From the NCBI RefSeq assembly GCF_042186555.1, contig NC_133336.1, forward strand, positions 186,396,599 to 186,460,598: a stretch of DNA of 64,000 nucleotides, read 5' to 3'. Position numbers and translations under genes: made by a program. A model generated the notes under the pieces. It did not search any database. It was given only the letters and a program-made list of their open reading frames with translations, and was not told where the DNA came from. The stretch's first letter is position 1. Every line of letters starts with the position of its first letter. This stretch comes from Aquarana catesbeiana (lineage: Eukaryota > Chordata > Amphibia > Anura > Ranidae). This document shows, in pieces, positions 9,193 to 19,589 of this stretch.

Positions 9193-9974
9193 TGTAAGCA
9201 GGGGTAGAGTGTAGCGTTTTCACAGAGGGAATCACTCGTACTGACTTTATAAACCAGGCAACGTTTATTACCAGAGAGACGGTAGTAAAAAGAGTATTTA
9301 CAGCAGTAAGGCACGTCGTTTCTCTCCAACCATGGAGGCACAGATACACAGCACAGTCACTTCTGATGTAAGCGGTAATTGTATTCGTCAGCACTATATA
9401 CACTTTCCACTGACTAACACAGTATAAACCTAAGCACACGATGCGTGTCTGTAAAGGCTGCTATTCACACACGTTACACGGTAACAACGGTATTCCTTCA
9501 GCAGATGGATATAGGCATCTGATCCGCTTGTCCTGCCCTCACAGCGAGGGCATCAGTTTTATTATGCGCAACGGGGTGTCTTTTATCCGACCAGGATTTC
9601 TGACGCAGGACTCTGTAGGAACCCTGAGCTATCCCTCACAAGCCGGAACACTCTCCCTATCTTCTCCTAACTCTCCCTGACAAGCGGGTTGTCTAGCCCT
9701 GTCTATGCACACACGTGAACTGAACTAAACGTGACTGGGCTTTCTTATATAAAGTATCCACCCAAAAATGCCCGACCAAATCTCCCAAGATTTTGCTGTC
9801 CTATCAGGACAGCAGGCTTCTCCAAAATTGTGCTGGAGACAATGATAGAGGCCAGACAACTCTGAACATATGTACACATAAACATAACAAATAGGCTGGA
9901 AAGTGAGTATATACACTTGCTAACCCACTACCTCTTGCAGCCAGCTAGGCTGCCCTGCACTACAGCTGCCTACG
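9193..9974 (-). repeat. Gypsy B 3' LTR
   Basis: Starts TGTAAGCAGGGGTAGAG on the plus strand and ends CAGCTGCCTACG, where the partner LTR ends CCTACA. About 782 bases, aligned with 12947-13726 at high identity with scattered substitutions and small indels. This is the downstream LTR because the polypurine tract adjoins it at 9975. Confidence 0.88.
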
Positions 9975-9988
9975 TTCCCCCCCTTTAA
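9975..9988 (-). promoter_or_regulatory. Gypsy B polypurine tract
   Basis: On the minus strand this reads TTAAAGGGGGGGAA directly before the 3' LTR. It is the expected primer for plus-strand DNA synthesis. Confidence 0.8.
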
Positions 9989-10324
9989 GAATTGCAATCC
10001 CTTGTATGCACCTGGGGAGAGGTAATTAACACAGTGCAATAATATAGCAAGCAATAAAACAAGCAATGCATAACAGTTCAAGTCACATAGTCAGAATACT
10101 TGACAGGTTTCAGTCCCCTGGTAATACGCTTGGGCAAGCGAGGCTTCGGGTCTTCCAAATGTCTATCTCCGAGGCAACAGGATCGGTAGCTTCTATTTCT
10201 TCCACAAGAGGCTCATCCTCCTCCAGAGTGGGGGCACCGTGCACATCTGGCTCCATCACAGATAAGTCCCATTCAGTAGCAGCAGTCTGGTTCTCTGCAT
10301 CTCCCCCAGCTAGGGGTAAGGTCT

Positions 10325-10615
10325 CTACCGCCGGCAGAGGGGGCAGGTACCAGGTAGCACAGATGGGGGAAAGAACGGAACAGGATTATCCGTTTGTGAA
10401 TCAGCACTGAACACACAGGGATGAAGGAGATTACGATGCAGTCTCTTGTGAGGTCCATTCGGCTTCTCTAAAACCAGATCATATACAGGCCGCCCAGGGA
10501 AAGGTTGTTGCTTGTCTCTATATGTACAGGGTTCCCACTTGGGCTCCAGCTTGCTGCCCCTCAAGTGTTTAGGATTCCTCACCAAGACTCTGTCTCCCGG
10601 TGTAAGTGGCAACAA
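10325..10615 (-). pseudogene. Gypsy B integrase C-terminal part
   Basis: This is the C-terminal DNA-binding region of a gypsy integrase. It shows LTPGDRVLVRNP near the start and VYDLVLEKPNGPHKRLHRNL further on, the usual tail order of Ty3/gypsy Pol. The frame differs from the integrase core upstream (10660-11973), so a frameshift lies between 10615 and 10660. Downstream to 9989 is non-coding 3' sequence. Confidence 0.75.
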
Positions 10616-10659
10616 TCGAACAGTACTTTCCTCGACTAAATCCTGGTGCTTTCCCAGTT

Positions 10660-11013
10660 CTATCTGTTTGGCTTGATCCAGGCGGTGCCACTGATCTTGA
10701 ATCCATCCATCGGGGGGGTCCTTGACGTAATAGGCTCAGGAGTTTCCAAGAGTAAATCCACCGGTAGACACCCACAACGCCCAAACATCAGAAAATGGGG
10801 GGTATAGCCAATGGCTCGATGCACAGTCTGATTGTAAGCCCAAACAACATCTCCTACATACTGCGGCCAACGTTCTCGATGCTCGTGCTCTAATGTGCGA
10901 ATCAATCCCAACAATGTGCGATTAAAGCGTTTACAGGCCCCATTTCCCTGGGGGTGGTAAGGAGTAGTATGAGACTTCTGAATACCACTAAGACGACACA
11001 GTTCAGAAAACAC
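10660..11013 (-). pseudogene. Gypsy B integrase core, second half
   Basis: Continues the integrase catalytic core in the same frame as 11086-11973. In-frame TAG and TGA codons lie between 11088 and 11014. The second catalytic Asp is in the SDQG motif within the interrupted segment. The third catalytic position lies in YHPQGNGACKRFNRTL. In this family the residue before RFN is the catalytic Glu; here it is Lys. LMFGRCGCLPVD is the usual post-core motif. With stops and the Glu-to-Lys change the enzyme cannot work. Confidence 0.82.
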
Positions 11014-11085
11014 CCTAGACTCAAGTTTCGGCCCTTGGTCGGACAGAATTCATTTGGGGCACCCGTAAGGCTGGACTACATGGGT

Positions 11086-11973
11086 CTAGAACAGTTTAGC
11101 CGTGGTGGCAGTAGTCTGATCTTTAGTTGTCACCACGATGGCGAACTTAGAGAAGTGGTCCACAAACACCAAGGCGTAGCGATACCCTGAAGAAGTGTCA
11201 GCCACTGTCAGAAAGTCCATGGTCAGTAATTCAAAGGGTTCTCCTTTGCTTACCACCAAAGGGGTAGTTTTCTCTGTTCTCCCATTGTGGATGGCACAAC
11301 TCTTACACCCCTGACATGTCTTCTGCACCCACTTGGATAACACTTGTCCCTGCCGGAAAACAGATAGAATTCTGGCTACCAACCATTCACCTTTGGTTTC
11401 CAGGTTGCGTTGTGGTTCGACCATCACAGTGGCCCCTCTTACATGTCTTCTAGTTACCACAGAAAGTGGGCAAACCAACTCTTGACGTGGGGGTATAATA
11501 ACCCGATGACAGGCAGGGAGACGGATGACCCCCACCTTCTCTATGTGTTTATGACTCTGCATCTGAACAGTCCGACAAGCGTTGATCAGATTCTGCAGTT
11601 GTGGTTCTGACTGTCCGGATGCTTGTTTTGAAGCCTCCCGTAGAAGGCGAGTTAAGTCCAGTACTTTTAGGTAGTTCATGCCCAACACCACTGGAATTTC
11701 TGGGAAGGAGGACTTACGGGTCACCACGACCCCGACCCTAGGGAGGGTTTGCTCAAACACTTTCATGGACAGCCACGTGACCCCTACTACTGAAATTGAT
11801 AGGTTGTTAGCAGCTTTCAGCCTCAACCAGGAGGGTTCTAGAGTTGGGGTCGGCTCAAACTGTTGCTGGTAGAACGAATAGACCATGGTGGAGACTTTTG
11901 ATGCTGTGTCCACCAGACATCTAGCCGGCTGTCCATTGAACATCGCTGTCACCACTGGGCACCCAGAAATCAT
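11086..11973 (-). CDS. Gypsy B protease-integrase in-frame fusion
   Basis: One 295-codon open frame. The first part is a retropepsin-like domain: CLVDTASKVSTM carries the active-site Asp, but with Ala where the usual motif DTGS has Gly, and a VVLGMNYL flap-end motif follows at about 95. After a linker (residues about 105-215) it passes straight into an integrase zinc finger remnant (CQGCKSC) and the start of the integrase core (LLTMDFLTVADTSSGYRYAL), which carries the first catalytic Asp. Reverse transcriptase and RNase H should lie between these parts and are absent, so a large deletion has joined them in frame. The frame stops at TAG (11086-11088) before the second catalytic Asp. Whether the fusion is made is unknown. 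Confidence 0.8.
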   Translation of the reverse strand: MISGCPVVTAMFNGQPARCLVDTASKVSTMVYSFYQQQFEPTPTLEPSWLRLKAANNLSISVVGVTWLSMKVFEQTLPRVGVVVTRKSSFPEIPVVLGMNYLKVLDLTRLLREASKQASGQSEPQLQNLINACRTVQMQSHKHIEKVGVIRLPACHRVIIPPRQELVCPLSVVTRRHVRGATVMVEPQRNLETKGEWLVARILSVFRQGQVLSKWVQKTCQGCKSCAIHNGRTEKTTPLVVSKGEPFELLTMDFLTVADTSSGYRYALVFVDHFSKFAIVVTTKDQTTATTAKLF

Positions 11974-12362
11974 TGCAGGATTACGTTGAGGCAGTGAATG
12001 AACATTTCCCGTGGGTCGCCACAGGAATCCTCCGCCACAGGAATCTCTAGTTTAAAGGATGGCTTTGTACATTCTGGGCTCCCAGTCTCACACAATTCCT
12101 TGTGACGTGGCCTAAGCCAGCATTTTCTGTCCATATCGGGGTCCCTCCGGTGGGGACTGACTGCCGCCTGGGGTTGTTCGTACCCGCTCCGCAGAGCTGC
12201 CACTTCTTGCCTGAGAGAGGTGACCATATCAACTAGATCTCGTACGACCTTTTCCATGAAGGGCAGGGCATGGGGCAGTTGCTTCCTCCACCGGCCACCT
12301 GGCTCCATGAGTGAGGGTAACCTGGCTTCTGGCACCAACCTGCTCTTCCTGTTCCCTCTCAA
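11970..12362 (-). pseudogene. Gypsy B Gag C-terminal / nucleocapsid part
   Basis: Frame-shifted continuation of Gag. The DRKCWLRPRHKELCETG segment looks like a decayed CCHC zinc knuckle: Cys and His are in plausible places but the second Cys is lost. A coiled-coil-like VVRDLVDMVTSLRQEVAALR segment precedes it. It overlaps the upstream Gag frame at 12229-12362. Confidence 0.6.
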
Positions 12363-12927
12363 TGGCCTCCTGTAGGATAGCAGCGAATTTCACCATACCA
12401 TCAGCCCTTACTCGATCTCTTAAGGCTCTCTTTAATGAAGAGGACCATACACCAGCGAGAAACTGGTCCCGGATAAGCTGATCGGGGTTAGAGACCCCAG
12501 TTCCGGCGGGAGCCATTTTCTCCTCCAACCGGCACCAGATTTCCAGTAAGGCCACTGCAAATTGAGGAATAGTCTCTCTGTCGTGCTGTTCCCGACAATA
12601 GAAACTCTTCCGGAGTTCGGCTATGGATGTACTATCCCCATAGAAGCTTTCTAGGCAGCCCACAATAGCTGTTCTGCTATGCCTTTCCTTCTCGGGCAGA
12701 ACCATCACAGCCCGGCGGGCTTCTCCTTCTAGCGCATTAACTGCCAAATCGGCAAAGTGTGCTGCGGGTATTTCAAACAAGCGGACCGAACTGTCCAATC
12801 TCTTCACCCAGTCTGTCAGGGGAATATTTTTGCCATTAAATTTTGGTATCAAGGCCAAAGCCGCTCTGTATGTTGCCATGATTGACCCTCTAGCTACTCC
12901 CCTGCTTGAGGATGATGGTTCAGACAT
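12229..12927 (-). CDS. Gypsy B Gag, capsid region
   Basis: 232 codons, starting at the ATG at 12927, which lies within 20 bases of the LTR, so the leader is almost absent. It shows the Ty3/gypsy capsid pattern: PKFNGKNIPLTDWVKRLDSS (about 28-47), a central LEGEARRAVMVLP, then YGDSTSIAELRKSFYCREQ and a helical FAVALLEIWCRLEEKM. Gag forms the cytoplasmic particle that packages element RNA. It ends by frameshift, and the nucleocapsid part continues in another frame (11970-12362). The start was chosen because it follows the primer site directly and opens the conserved region. Confidence 0.8.
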   Translation of the reverse strand: MSEPSSSSRGVARGSIMATYRAALALIPKFNGKNIPLTDWVKRLDSSVRLFEIPAAHFADLAVNALEGEARRAVMVLPEKERHSRTAIVGCLESFYGDSTSIAELRKSFYCREQHDRETIPQFAVALLEIWCRLEEKMAPAGTGVSNPDQLIRDQFLAGVWSSSLKRALRDRVRADGMVKFAAILQEAIEREQEEQVGARSQVTLTHGARWPVEEATAPCPALHGKGRTRSS

Positions 12928-12944
12928 CCTGCCAACTACACCAA
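12926..12944 (-). promoter_or_regulatory. Gypsy B putative primer-binding site
   Basis: On the minus strand TGGTGTAGTTGGCAGGATG begins three bases after the LTR. TGG matches the CCA end of a tRNA. I cannot name the tRNA. The site overlaps the Gag start codon. Confidence 0.45.
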
Positions 12945-12946
12945 AA

Positions 12947-13726
12947 TCTAAGCGGGGTAGAGTGTAGCTTTTTCACAGAGGGAATCACACATACTGACTT
13001 TATAAACCAGGCAACGTTTATTACCAGAGAGACGGTAGTAGAAAGAGTATTTACAGCAGTAAGGCACGTAGTTTCACTCCAAGCATGGAGGCACAGATAC
13101 ACAGCACAGTCACTTCTGATGTAAGCGGTAATAGTATTCGTCAGCACTATAGGCACTTTCCACTGACTAACACAGTATAAACCCAAGCACACGGTGCGTA
13201 TCTGCAGAGGCTGCTATCCCCCCCTTTACCCGGTAACAACTGTATTCCTTCAGCAGATGGATATAGGCATCTGATCCGCTTGTCCCGCCCTTACAGCGAG
13301 GGCACCGGTTTTATTATGCACAACAGGGAGTTTTTATCCGACCAGGATTGCTGATGCAGGACTCAGTAATGAACCCTGAGCTATCCCTCACAAGCCGAAA
13401 CACTCTCCCTATCTTCTCCTAACTCTCCCTGACAAGCGGGTTCTCTAGCCCTGTCTATGCACACACGTGAACTGAACTAAACGTGGATGGGCTTTCTTAT
13501 GTAAAGTATCCCCCCAAAAATGGCCGACCAAATCTCCCGAGATTTTGCTGTCCTATCAGGACATCAGGCTTCTCCAAAATGGTGCTGGAGACAATGATAG
13601 AGGCCAGACAACTCTGAACATATGTACACATAAACATAACAAGTAGGCTGGAAAGTGAGTATATACACTTGCTAACCCACTACCTCTTGCAGCCAGCTAG
13701 GCTGCCCTGCACTACAGCTGCCTACA
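12947..13726 (-). repeat. Gypsy B 5' LTR
   Basis: About 780 bases matching 9193-9974. It ends CTGCCTACA on the plus strand, that is, it starts TGTAGGCAG in element orientation. Differences from the partner LTR are scattered substitutions and short indels, so the insertion is not very recent. Confidence 0.88.
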
Positions 13727-15280
13727 CTTAGGCTATGAAAATGATTTGACAGGCACTACTATTACCCACCCTCCTCCTCTTTAGCAAAGGGCGGCCTGTG
13801 CTGCATAACCTACGTGCCACGCTCAGAATGTCAACGTCATCCACCAGCCCACGCTCATTTCCAACCAGTAGACAGCACAGCAGTGTCGTCTAAATAGTTT
13901 CCAAGAATAGCTGCCCTTGGGGAGTTGGTGCAGAAGGAGCATGCTGCTGTAGGATAGCTTTTTGGATGTACTAGCCAATAGAAGACTTGCTACTACAGTG
14001 GCCATTTTGTTTGGTGAAAACTAAAGTTATTTGCAGATTGAGTCACTCACTGAATGTAAAATTGTGGTAGTGGGTGCTTCAGATATGTAATCCACCTACC
14101 TCATAAAAGGCTCACTAGGAGAAAAAAAAAGAATACCAGGAAAAATGTCACAGGATGAACCCCTTTCTAACCCCCTTCAATTTTAACATCAGGTTTTCTA
14201 TAGTTATTGATCACATGACAAACGGCCTGGAACAAAAAAAAAATTCTCCAAAAAATAAAACTTTGATCCACATTATTTAGAGCCTGAATGGTTTTGCCAG
14301 AACAAAGTGAGAATCCAACAGAAGCTTTGAAAACTGAAGCTTGGTTAGTTCATATTGATATTGTTCAGGTTAAGGTTAAGCTTCTTGGTTTCAAAGAAAA
14401 TGATCTAGTTTTAAAGAAACCATTCCAAATAATGATGAATTTGTTGAAAAAGAAGACTTCATTGATGTGAATCTTATTGACGTGAAACGTATAGAATGAA
14501 GGAATTGTCTTACTTGTTGCTGTAGAATTTGGCATGACCATAACTTGCATTCTGCTACATTTACAAACTTTTTTGCAATATATAATGAAGGCCTCTTGAT
14601 CCCTTTAGGGAAAGAGAGCCTTGACTGATGGGGACATGGCCAGGAGCTGGGTATGGTTAAAGCGGACACGGAAGATTGGATGAAGGTCACAAGGTGATAG
14701 GACGGGCCTGAGCTCATAAAATTTCTGCCCACAGGGAATTCTGGGCCTTTTGAAGAACAAGTGGCTGGAAGAGCTGCCCACCCTCCCGCCCCTCTTTTGG
14801 ATGGTCTGTCACAGCTTTAGCAGCTTTAGACCTTCCCAGCAGTTAAAGTTGCTGTAATGGGCTATGCCCTTGATTGAAGTCAGAATTAGCCTGTCTGTTC
14901 AGCATTTATGGTAAGGACAGGTCCCCTTTGGAATTTTGTCTAATTAATTGTAGCAGTGCCTCGTGGGGTCGCTGCGTGTAGTAGTTCCACACATCACCCT
15001 GCTTGGCCAGGCATTCACTTCAGACACACATTGCCAGTCAATGAACAATCCTTTAGCTTGTTTTTGTTGTTTTTTATAGGGGATTAGACTTGGATGGGGA
15101 AAAGGAACACGGGATGCCCAAATAATTAATCTTGTTGAATTGAACAAACAATTGTGAATCTATATTAGCAGTCTCTAAAGATCTCCATACTCCTCCAGCA
15201 CATCACTTGAGTAAACTTCACTTTCTCTGCTGCGCAATCATAGTTTCCTGGTACAGTTAGCATGTGTTTAGACCCTACTC
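13727..15280. other. No recognised feature (about 1.55 kb)
   Basis: Mixed-composition non-coding sequence with poly-A runs near 14118 and 14235. Short open frames at 13823-14005 (minus) and 14288-14470 (plus) do not resemble anything I know. Nothing is supported here. Confidence 0.5.
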
Positions 15281-16450
15281 TGAATAAGTCCTAACAGTTC
15301 AATACAAGCCATTTGCTGGCAAGGGGTCTGCAGTTCCCGCTCATTTAGCAACCGATAACAATGAAAGAATACTTCTTGTGCTGGCTGCAAAGACAGTCCT
15401 GTTGAAGTCTCGCCAACCCTCCTGGCTGCAGCAACTAGACTCAAACAGCCTCTCCCTCTGGCTTCACATCCACTCCTGGCATGTCTCTTCCAGACTTCTC
15501 CACTGTGCTTGTCACTCACCAACCCCGGAATGGATCCCTCCTGAATGACTTTTCTGGCAGTGCTCCCCGCTGTCCTCCACCTTCTCCTGTTCCAGGACAC
15601 CTTTTGATGACCATGTAAAGAGAGGCTCCCGAGCTCCAGGCCCGAGGTCACCACCTCCCAGAAAGGGGGTTCCCTTAAGGGCCATAGCTTAATGCCCCAT
15701 ACACACGGTCGGATTTTCAGATGGAAAATGTTCGATGGAAGCTTGTTGACGGAAATTCTGACCATGTGTAGGCTCCATTGGACATTTTCCATCAGAATTT
15801 CCGTCACACAAAATTTGAGATCTGGATCTCAAATTTTCTGACAACAAAATCTGTTGTCGTAAATTCCAATCGTGTGTACACAATTCCGATGCACAAAGTT
15901 CCACGCATGCTCAGAATCAAGTAGAAGAGCCGCACTGGCTATTGAACTTCATTTTTCTCGGCTTGTCATACGTGTTGTACGTCACCGCGTTCTTGACATT
16001 CGGGATTTCCGACAAGATTTGTGTGACCGTGTGTATGCAAGACAAGTTTGAGCCAACATCCGTCGGAAAAAATCCATGGATTTTGTTGTCGGAATGTCCG
16101 ACCGTGTGTATGGGGCATAACACTCCATCACTCAGTTCTTCCACCAAACAATTTCTCCCACAACAGGCTGGCTATGAGTATATATAGGAGGCCTGCCCCT
16201 GCCAATCCTAATTGGGGATTGGTCAGGGCTCCCAGATACAATCCATGCCACTCCCATCCCTGCCCTGCCTCTTTTCCAGAACCCTCTAGAAACAGAGGAG
16301 GTGCCAGAGAGATGAAGTACATGTCAGTCCCTTGCTGCTGTACTCAAAACCACTCCCAGCCCCCAGATCAAAACAAACAGGGGCCTTGCTCGTAGCTAGG
16401 CCTGCCTACATTTACCTGCACTGGCTGAAAAACAAAACAAAAACACAACT
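15281..16450 (-). repeat. LTR-like repeat split by MITE A
   Basis: Non-coding sequence on both sides of MITE A (15693-16117). It has a promoter-like AGTATATATAGG near 16174 and a CTCTAGAAAC...GAGGTGCCAGAGAGATG stretch near 16284-16315 that loosely resembles 62150-62175. It precedes coding-like minus-strand remnants, so it may be the 3' LTR or 3' region of a decayed element. Ends are not defined. Confidence 0.3.
15693..16117. mobile_element. Harbinger-type MITE, copy A
   Basis: 425 bases. The terminal inverted repeat starts TGCCCCATACACACGGTCGG and the other end is its reverse complement with one change. It is flanked by TAA at 15690-15692 and at 16118-16120, the 3-bp duplication typical of PIF/Harbinger elements. 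The interior is also largely palindromic. No coding capacity. Related copies lie at 23016 and 30069. Confidence 0.88.
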
Positions 16451-17287
16451 ACTCTAGCAACCTACCTACCTAAGGTAGAGGGTGTTAAACTCACACCCCC
16501 ACCAGAATACAGCTGGTCTTCAGGAAAAATAGAAAAATTACTCCTGGGCCCAGGAGCAAGGGCATCCTATGAATTAGGTTGGATGGGGGAAGGGAAATAA
16601 CTTGGATGGGGCTATAGTACAAATAAATATCAGTACAAAAATAGATATATACATTTTTGATAGGTATTTACACTGTACAACACAATTAAGACACACCTAG
16701 CTACAGGTCCCGGCAGCTAAACATATACAACATTTTTGAGCCAGAGCATTTCTCCCTCTGCTCGCAGCATTCTTGTCCAGATCCTCTGGAACAGTGGGGA
16801 TGGACAGAGGGAGAAAACATAAACTATACATCCTACATTTACATTCTACCTAAACACTGTACAAACCTCCACTGGAAGGGGTTAGCATCCTTCCAGCAAA
16901 GTACATCAGCAACACAACATATATACATTTCTGCTTGCTTTGTTCTGTCAGAAGGGATCTATTGATCCTAAAAAACAGAACAACCACAACAAAATATATA
17001 CATCACAACTTTAGAACAGTTCTTCTTTTGGCTCCTGATAGGAGTGGCTCCTCCCCAGAAAAACAAGCTCCAAAAGAGGTGAGCAGGAACAATATACCCA
17101 AAGTGTCCATGACTAGACAGTCCCTTTATCACAGGGTGGCAGGCATAGTCTGTTCTTGCAAAAGTCAGGGAAAACAAGGAAGAAGGAATTTCGACTACCT
17201 CTCTCACAGTTCAAATACCTGGGGTTTAAGCATAAAACTGTGGGTCTGGCAGTCTCTTCCAGTCCTTCTCTCCTCTGTCCCTCCCTG
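16451..17287. other. Unassigned, probable element interior
   Basis: AT-rich non-coding sequence (16560-17000) merging into coding-like minus-strand sequence. No motif recognised. A piece at 17113-17325 (minus) is open for 70 codons but overlaps the better frame at 17288-17524. Confidence 0.3.
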
Positions 17288-17524
17288 TCAAATAAGCACC
17301 TGATCCTTGAAAATGGTCCTACCAAGCCACCACTCTTCCTTGATCACCAGGAACCAGGCCCAGGATGCACTACCTGGCACCCGCAACGGTTTGGGGAGGC
17401 GTAGATACTCCCAAACCATGTCATCCTCCCATCCACCCCGGGAGCTCTCAATGTCCACCATGATCTGGGAGGGGACATATGGGAAGTCCAAGCCCCACTC
17501 CAGGGCCACTCTCTTCTGCACCAT
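17288..17524 (-). pseudogene. Coding-like remnant of an unknown element
   Basis: 78 open codons with protein-like composition, rich in Trp (VALEWGLDFPYVP, DMVWEYLRLPKPLRVPG). I do not recognise the family. Upstream on the minus strand the same frame is broken by a stop but stays protein-like toward 17720-18148, so the two pieces were probably one gene of a retroelement with a Gag-like or accessory protein. The charge-rich, Pro-rich upstream part and the hydrophobic Trp-rich end do not identify it. Confidence 0.35.
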
Positions 17525-17719
17525 CCTCTGGAATCAGGAGGTCCTAGGCAGCTCCCGCGGGTTCCTCTTTCTGGGCATTACACAGGCAGTAAGGGCCTGA
17601 CTGCCTCACTGCCACTGAGAAAGTTCCCTGGTCTGGGTAGTGATGTGCTTGGGTTCTGATGATTGCCTACTGGTGATTGGGGTTCGTACGGCCAACTTAG
17701 GTCCCACAGCTAATTCTGC

Positions 17720-18148
17720 TCAACCTCCTGCATCAAGGACCTGGGATTCCCCGGTCTCCAATTCCTCTTCTGAGCTCTCACAGGGGGATGACCACTCTGC
17801 CAACCGCTCTAGGGACCCAAACTCAGCTTGTGTTCTGGAACCCCAATCTAGGACCCAGCCCTCGCTTACCTCGTCCAGCTCACCTGGAGGTGCACCTCCC
17901 TCCAGCATGGGCTTCTTCCGGACAGGTACCGCAAGGGACTTAGAGCTGGCCGGCTCTTCAGGGATGTCATCCGGCTCCTGCACACTAGCACATGCAGTCG
18001 TCAGGCCCCTGGCCAGGCCACAGCAATTTCCTTCCCAACGTACTCGGTATTCATGGAGGGGTCGCCAGGCCACAACACCCTTCCGCCTTTGGCTGGTGAT
18101 CTTTGGCCCTCTCTGGCCTTCCGAGTCTTCCGCGGCTGCAATGTACAA
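17720..18148 (-). pseudogene. Coding-like acidic/proline-rich remnant
   Basis: 142 open codons. The N-terminal part is basic (WRPLHEYRVRWEG), the rest acidic and Ser/Pro-rich (CESSEEELETGES near the end). No catalytic motif. It lies between the LTR-like region and the DIRS-order element and reads in the same direction as both. It may be the Gag or Gag-like protein of the element at 15281-18180. Identification would need a protein search. Confidence 0.35.
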
Positions 18149-18198
18149 AGTCCTGAAAGCAGGTTGACATTATAGTACCGCGGCTCCTGCTGAACGGG

Positions 18199-18813
18199 TC
18201 ACAGTCTGGTAAGTGGCTCCCCACAATGGCTGCACAGGGCCCAAGACGAAGGGGGACCTATACATAAAAAATCGTCAAAGTAATGTATGATGGAATTGAC
18301 TCCCGACACGTCTCTCACCACCCACTCCACAAACGAACTGAACGTCTCAAACAGCAAGCATGAGATCGAACAGCCCATTGGCAAGCACCGGTCTACATAG
18401 TATTCTTCCTGCCACTGACACCCCAGAAGGTGAAAACTGTCCAGATGAGCCGGAAGCAACCGAAAGGCCGCCTCAACATCAGTTTTTGCCATAAGCGCCC
18501 CATGTCCATATCGCCGTACCCAATGTATCGCCACATCAAAAGAGGTATAGGATACCGAGCACGCATCAGGGTCAATAGCATCGTTGACAGAACCCCCTTT
18601 CGGAAAAGATAAGTGGTGAATTAATCTAAATTTTCCAGGCTCCTTCTTGGGGACCACCCCCAACAGCGAAACCACTAGGTGGGCCAAAGGGGGGTATGGA
18701 AAGGGGCCACCCATGTGTCCCAACTCTAATTCCTTGGCCAGCTTCTCATAAATCACCAAAGGGTGTTGTGAGGCTGCCCGGAGATTCCTAGCAACAGGAG
18801 GAATGTGTTGCAC
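18199..18813 (-). pseudogene. DIRS-order reverse transcriptase, truncated
   Basis: 204 codons of reverse transcriptase of the kind found in tyrosine-recombinase retrotransposons (DIRS/Ngaro-like). Motifs in order: VVPKKEPGKFRLIHHLS (about 53-69), GSVNDAI (about 74-80), AKTDVEAAFRLLP (about 109-121), DRCLPMGCSIS (about 141-151) and HYFDDFL (about 177-183). YFDD is the catalytic box, with Phe in the variable place. The frame ends soon after at 18199. No RNase H or tyrosine recombinase follows before unrelated sequence, so the 3' half is lost. The upstream Gag-like frame overlaps it out of frame at 18753-18813, so a frameshift probably separated one original polyprotein or two adjacent frames. 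Confidence 0.82.
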
Positions 18814-19589
18814 AGAATAGGAAACCCCTCTGAAAAACCCAACTCCAACAACCGGACAGCCACCCGATCCGGGTACCTATCTAGAAAGGGACGCATCCTT
18901 CTCACCCTCACCGGAGCCATCTCTCTTTCCTGAAGAATCCCCGGGACGTCCCTTACCTCGTTTAAAACACTGGGACAGCATGTAACCACCCCCGCAGCCA
19001 GAGCAATCGTGTTTGAAACGTCAGCCGTCCCTTCGTTGAATTGCCAACATACCCCTTTTTGTTTTGGGGTTGGCTGTCCCGAGGCATCTGCACCTCCGAC
19101 CCTGCCTGGAAATAATGCAGTAGGGGGCCACGCTGAAGACATAAGCTTCATCCAGAAGCTGATGTCCTTGTGGTCCCAGCGTAAGGATTGCCGAACAGCT
19201 TTCCGCTGACGAAATTGTTCGTCATAACGGAGCCACGCCTGTCCCCCATAAACCCATTGCACTTCCCCGATGGCATCCAGGTAGCAAAAGAGCGCCGAGC
19301 AGCACTTGGGCTGTTTCTCACCAATCACGCGCGCTAAAATATCGAATGCCTGGAGCCAATTGACAAAGGAGCGGGGAATAAGTCGATACCTACGCTCCTC
19401 TTCCTCCTCCTTCTTAGACTCGTCTGGCTTCACCCTATCTAGGTTGAATTTCTCGAGCGGCAGTAAAGAACAAATCTCCACGTACTCACCTTTCCATATT
19501 TTTTCCTGTACTTTTGACTTGAGATGTACCCCCAGAGGGCCCTCAAAGTATACATACACCTCACATTTAGCGGCATCCGACAAACGCAC
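18753..19589 (-). pseudogene. DIRS-order Gag-like protein, C-terminal part
   Basis: 278 codons. The sequence FEGPLGVHLKSKVQEKIWKG, then a basic/acidic linker, then SFVNWLQAFDILARVIGEK and YGGQAWLRYDEQFRQRKAVR is the pattern of the Gag-like proteins next to RT in DIRS/Ngaro-type elements. Function in these elements is not well defined (particle or RNA binding). The C-terminal end (LLELGFSEGFPI) leads into the RT through a frameshift. Confidence 0.75.

Larger units (their letters stand above)
9193..13726 (-). mobile_element. Gypsy element B, RT-deleted, two LTRs
   Basis: A Ty3/gypsy-type LTR retrotransposon on the minus strand. Two direct repeats of about 780 bases flank about 2.97 kb of interior. 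The interior keeps gag, protease and integrase in the usual gypsy order, but the whole reverse transcriptase and RNase H are gone. A complete element would be about 3 kb longer. No clear target duplication is seen: the 5 bases outside are CCTCA on the left and CTTAG on the right. It could only move if served in trans. Confidence 0.88.

Noticed and set aside
10066..10410. Plus-strand 114-codon frame
   Set aside because: It lies antisense to the gypsy B Pol tail and has no motif of its own.
9193..13731. Target duplication for gypsy B
   Set aside because: The bases outside the LTRs (CCTCA and CTTAG) do not match, so no claim is made.
14288..14470. Short plus-strand frame with plausible composition as a host exon
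   Set aside because: No splice-site pattern or recognisable family; AT-rich and only 60 codons.
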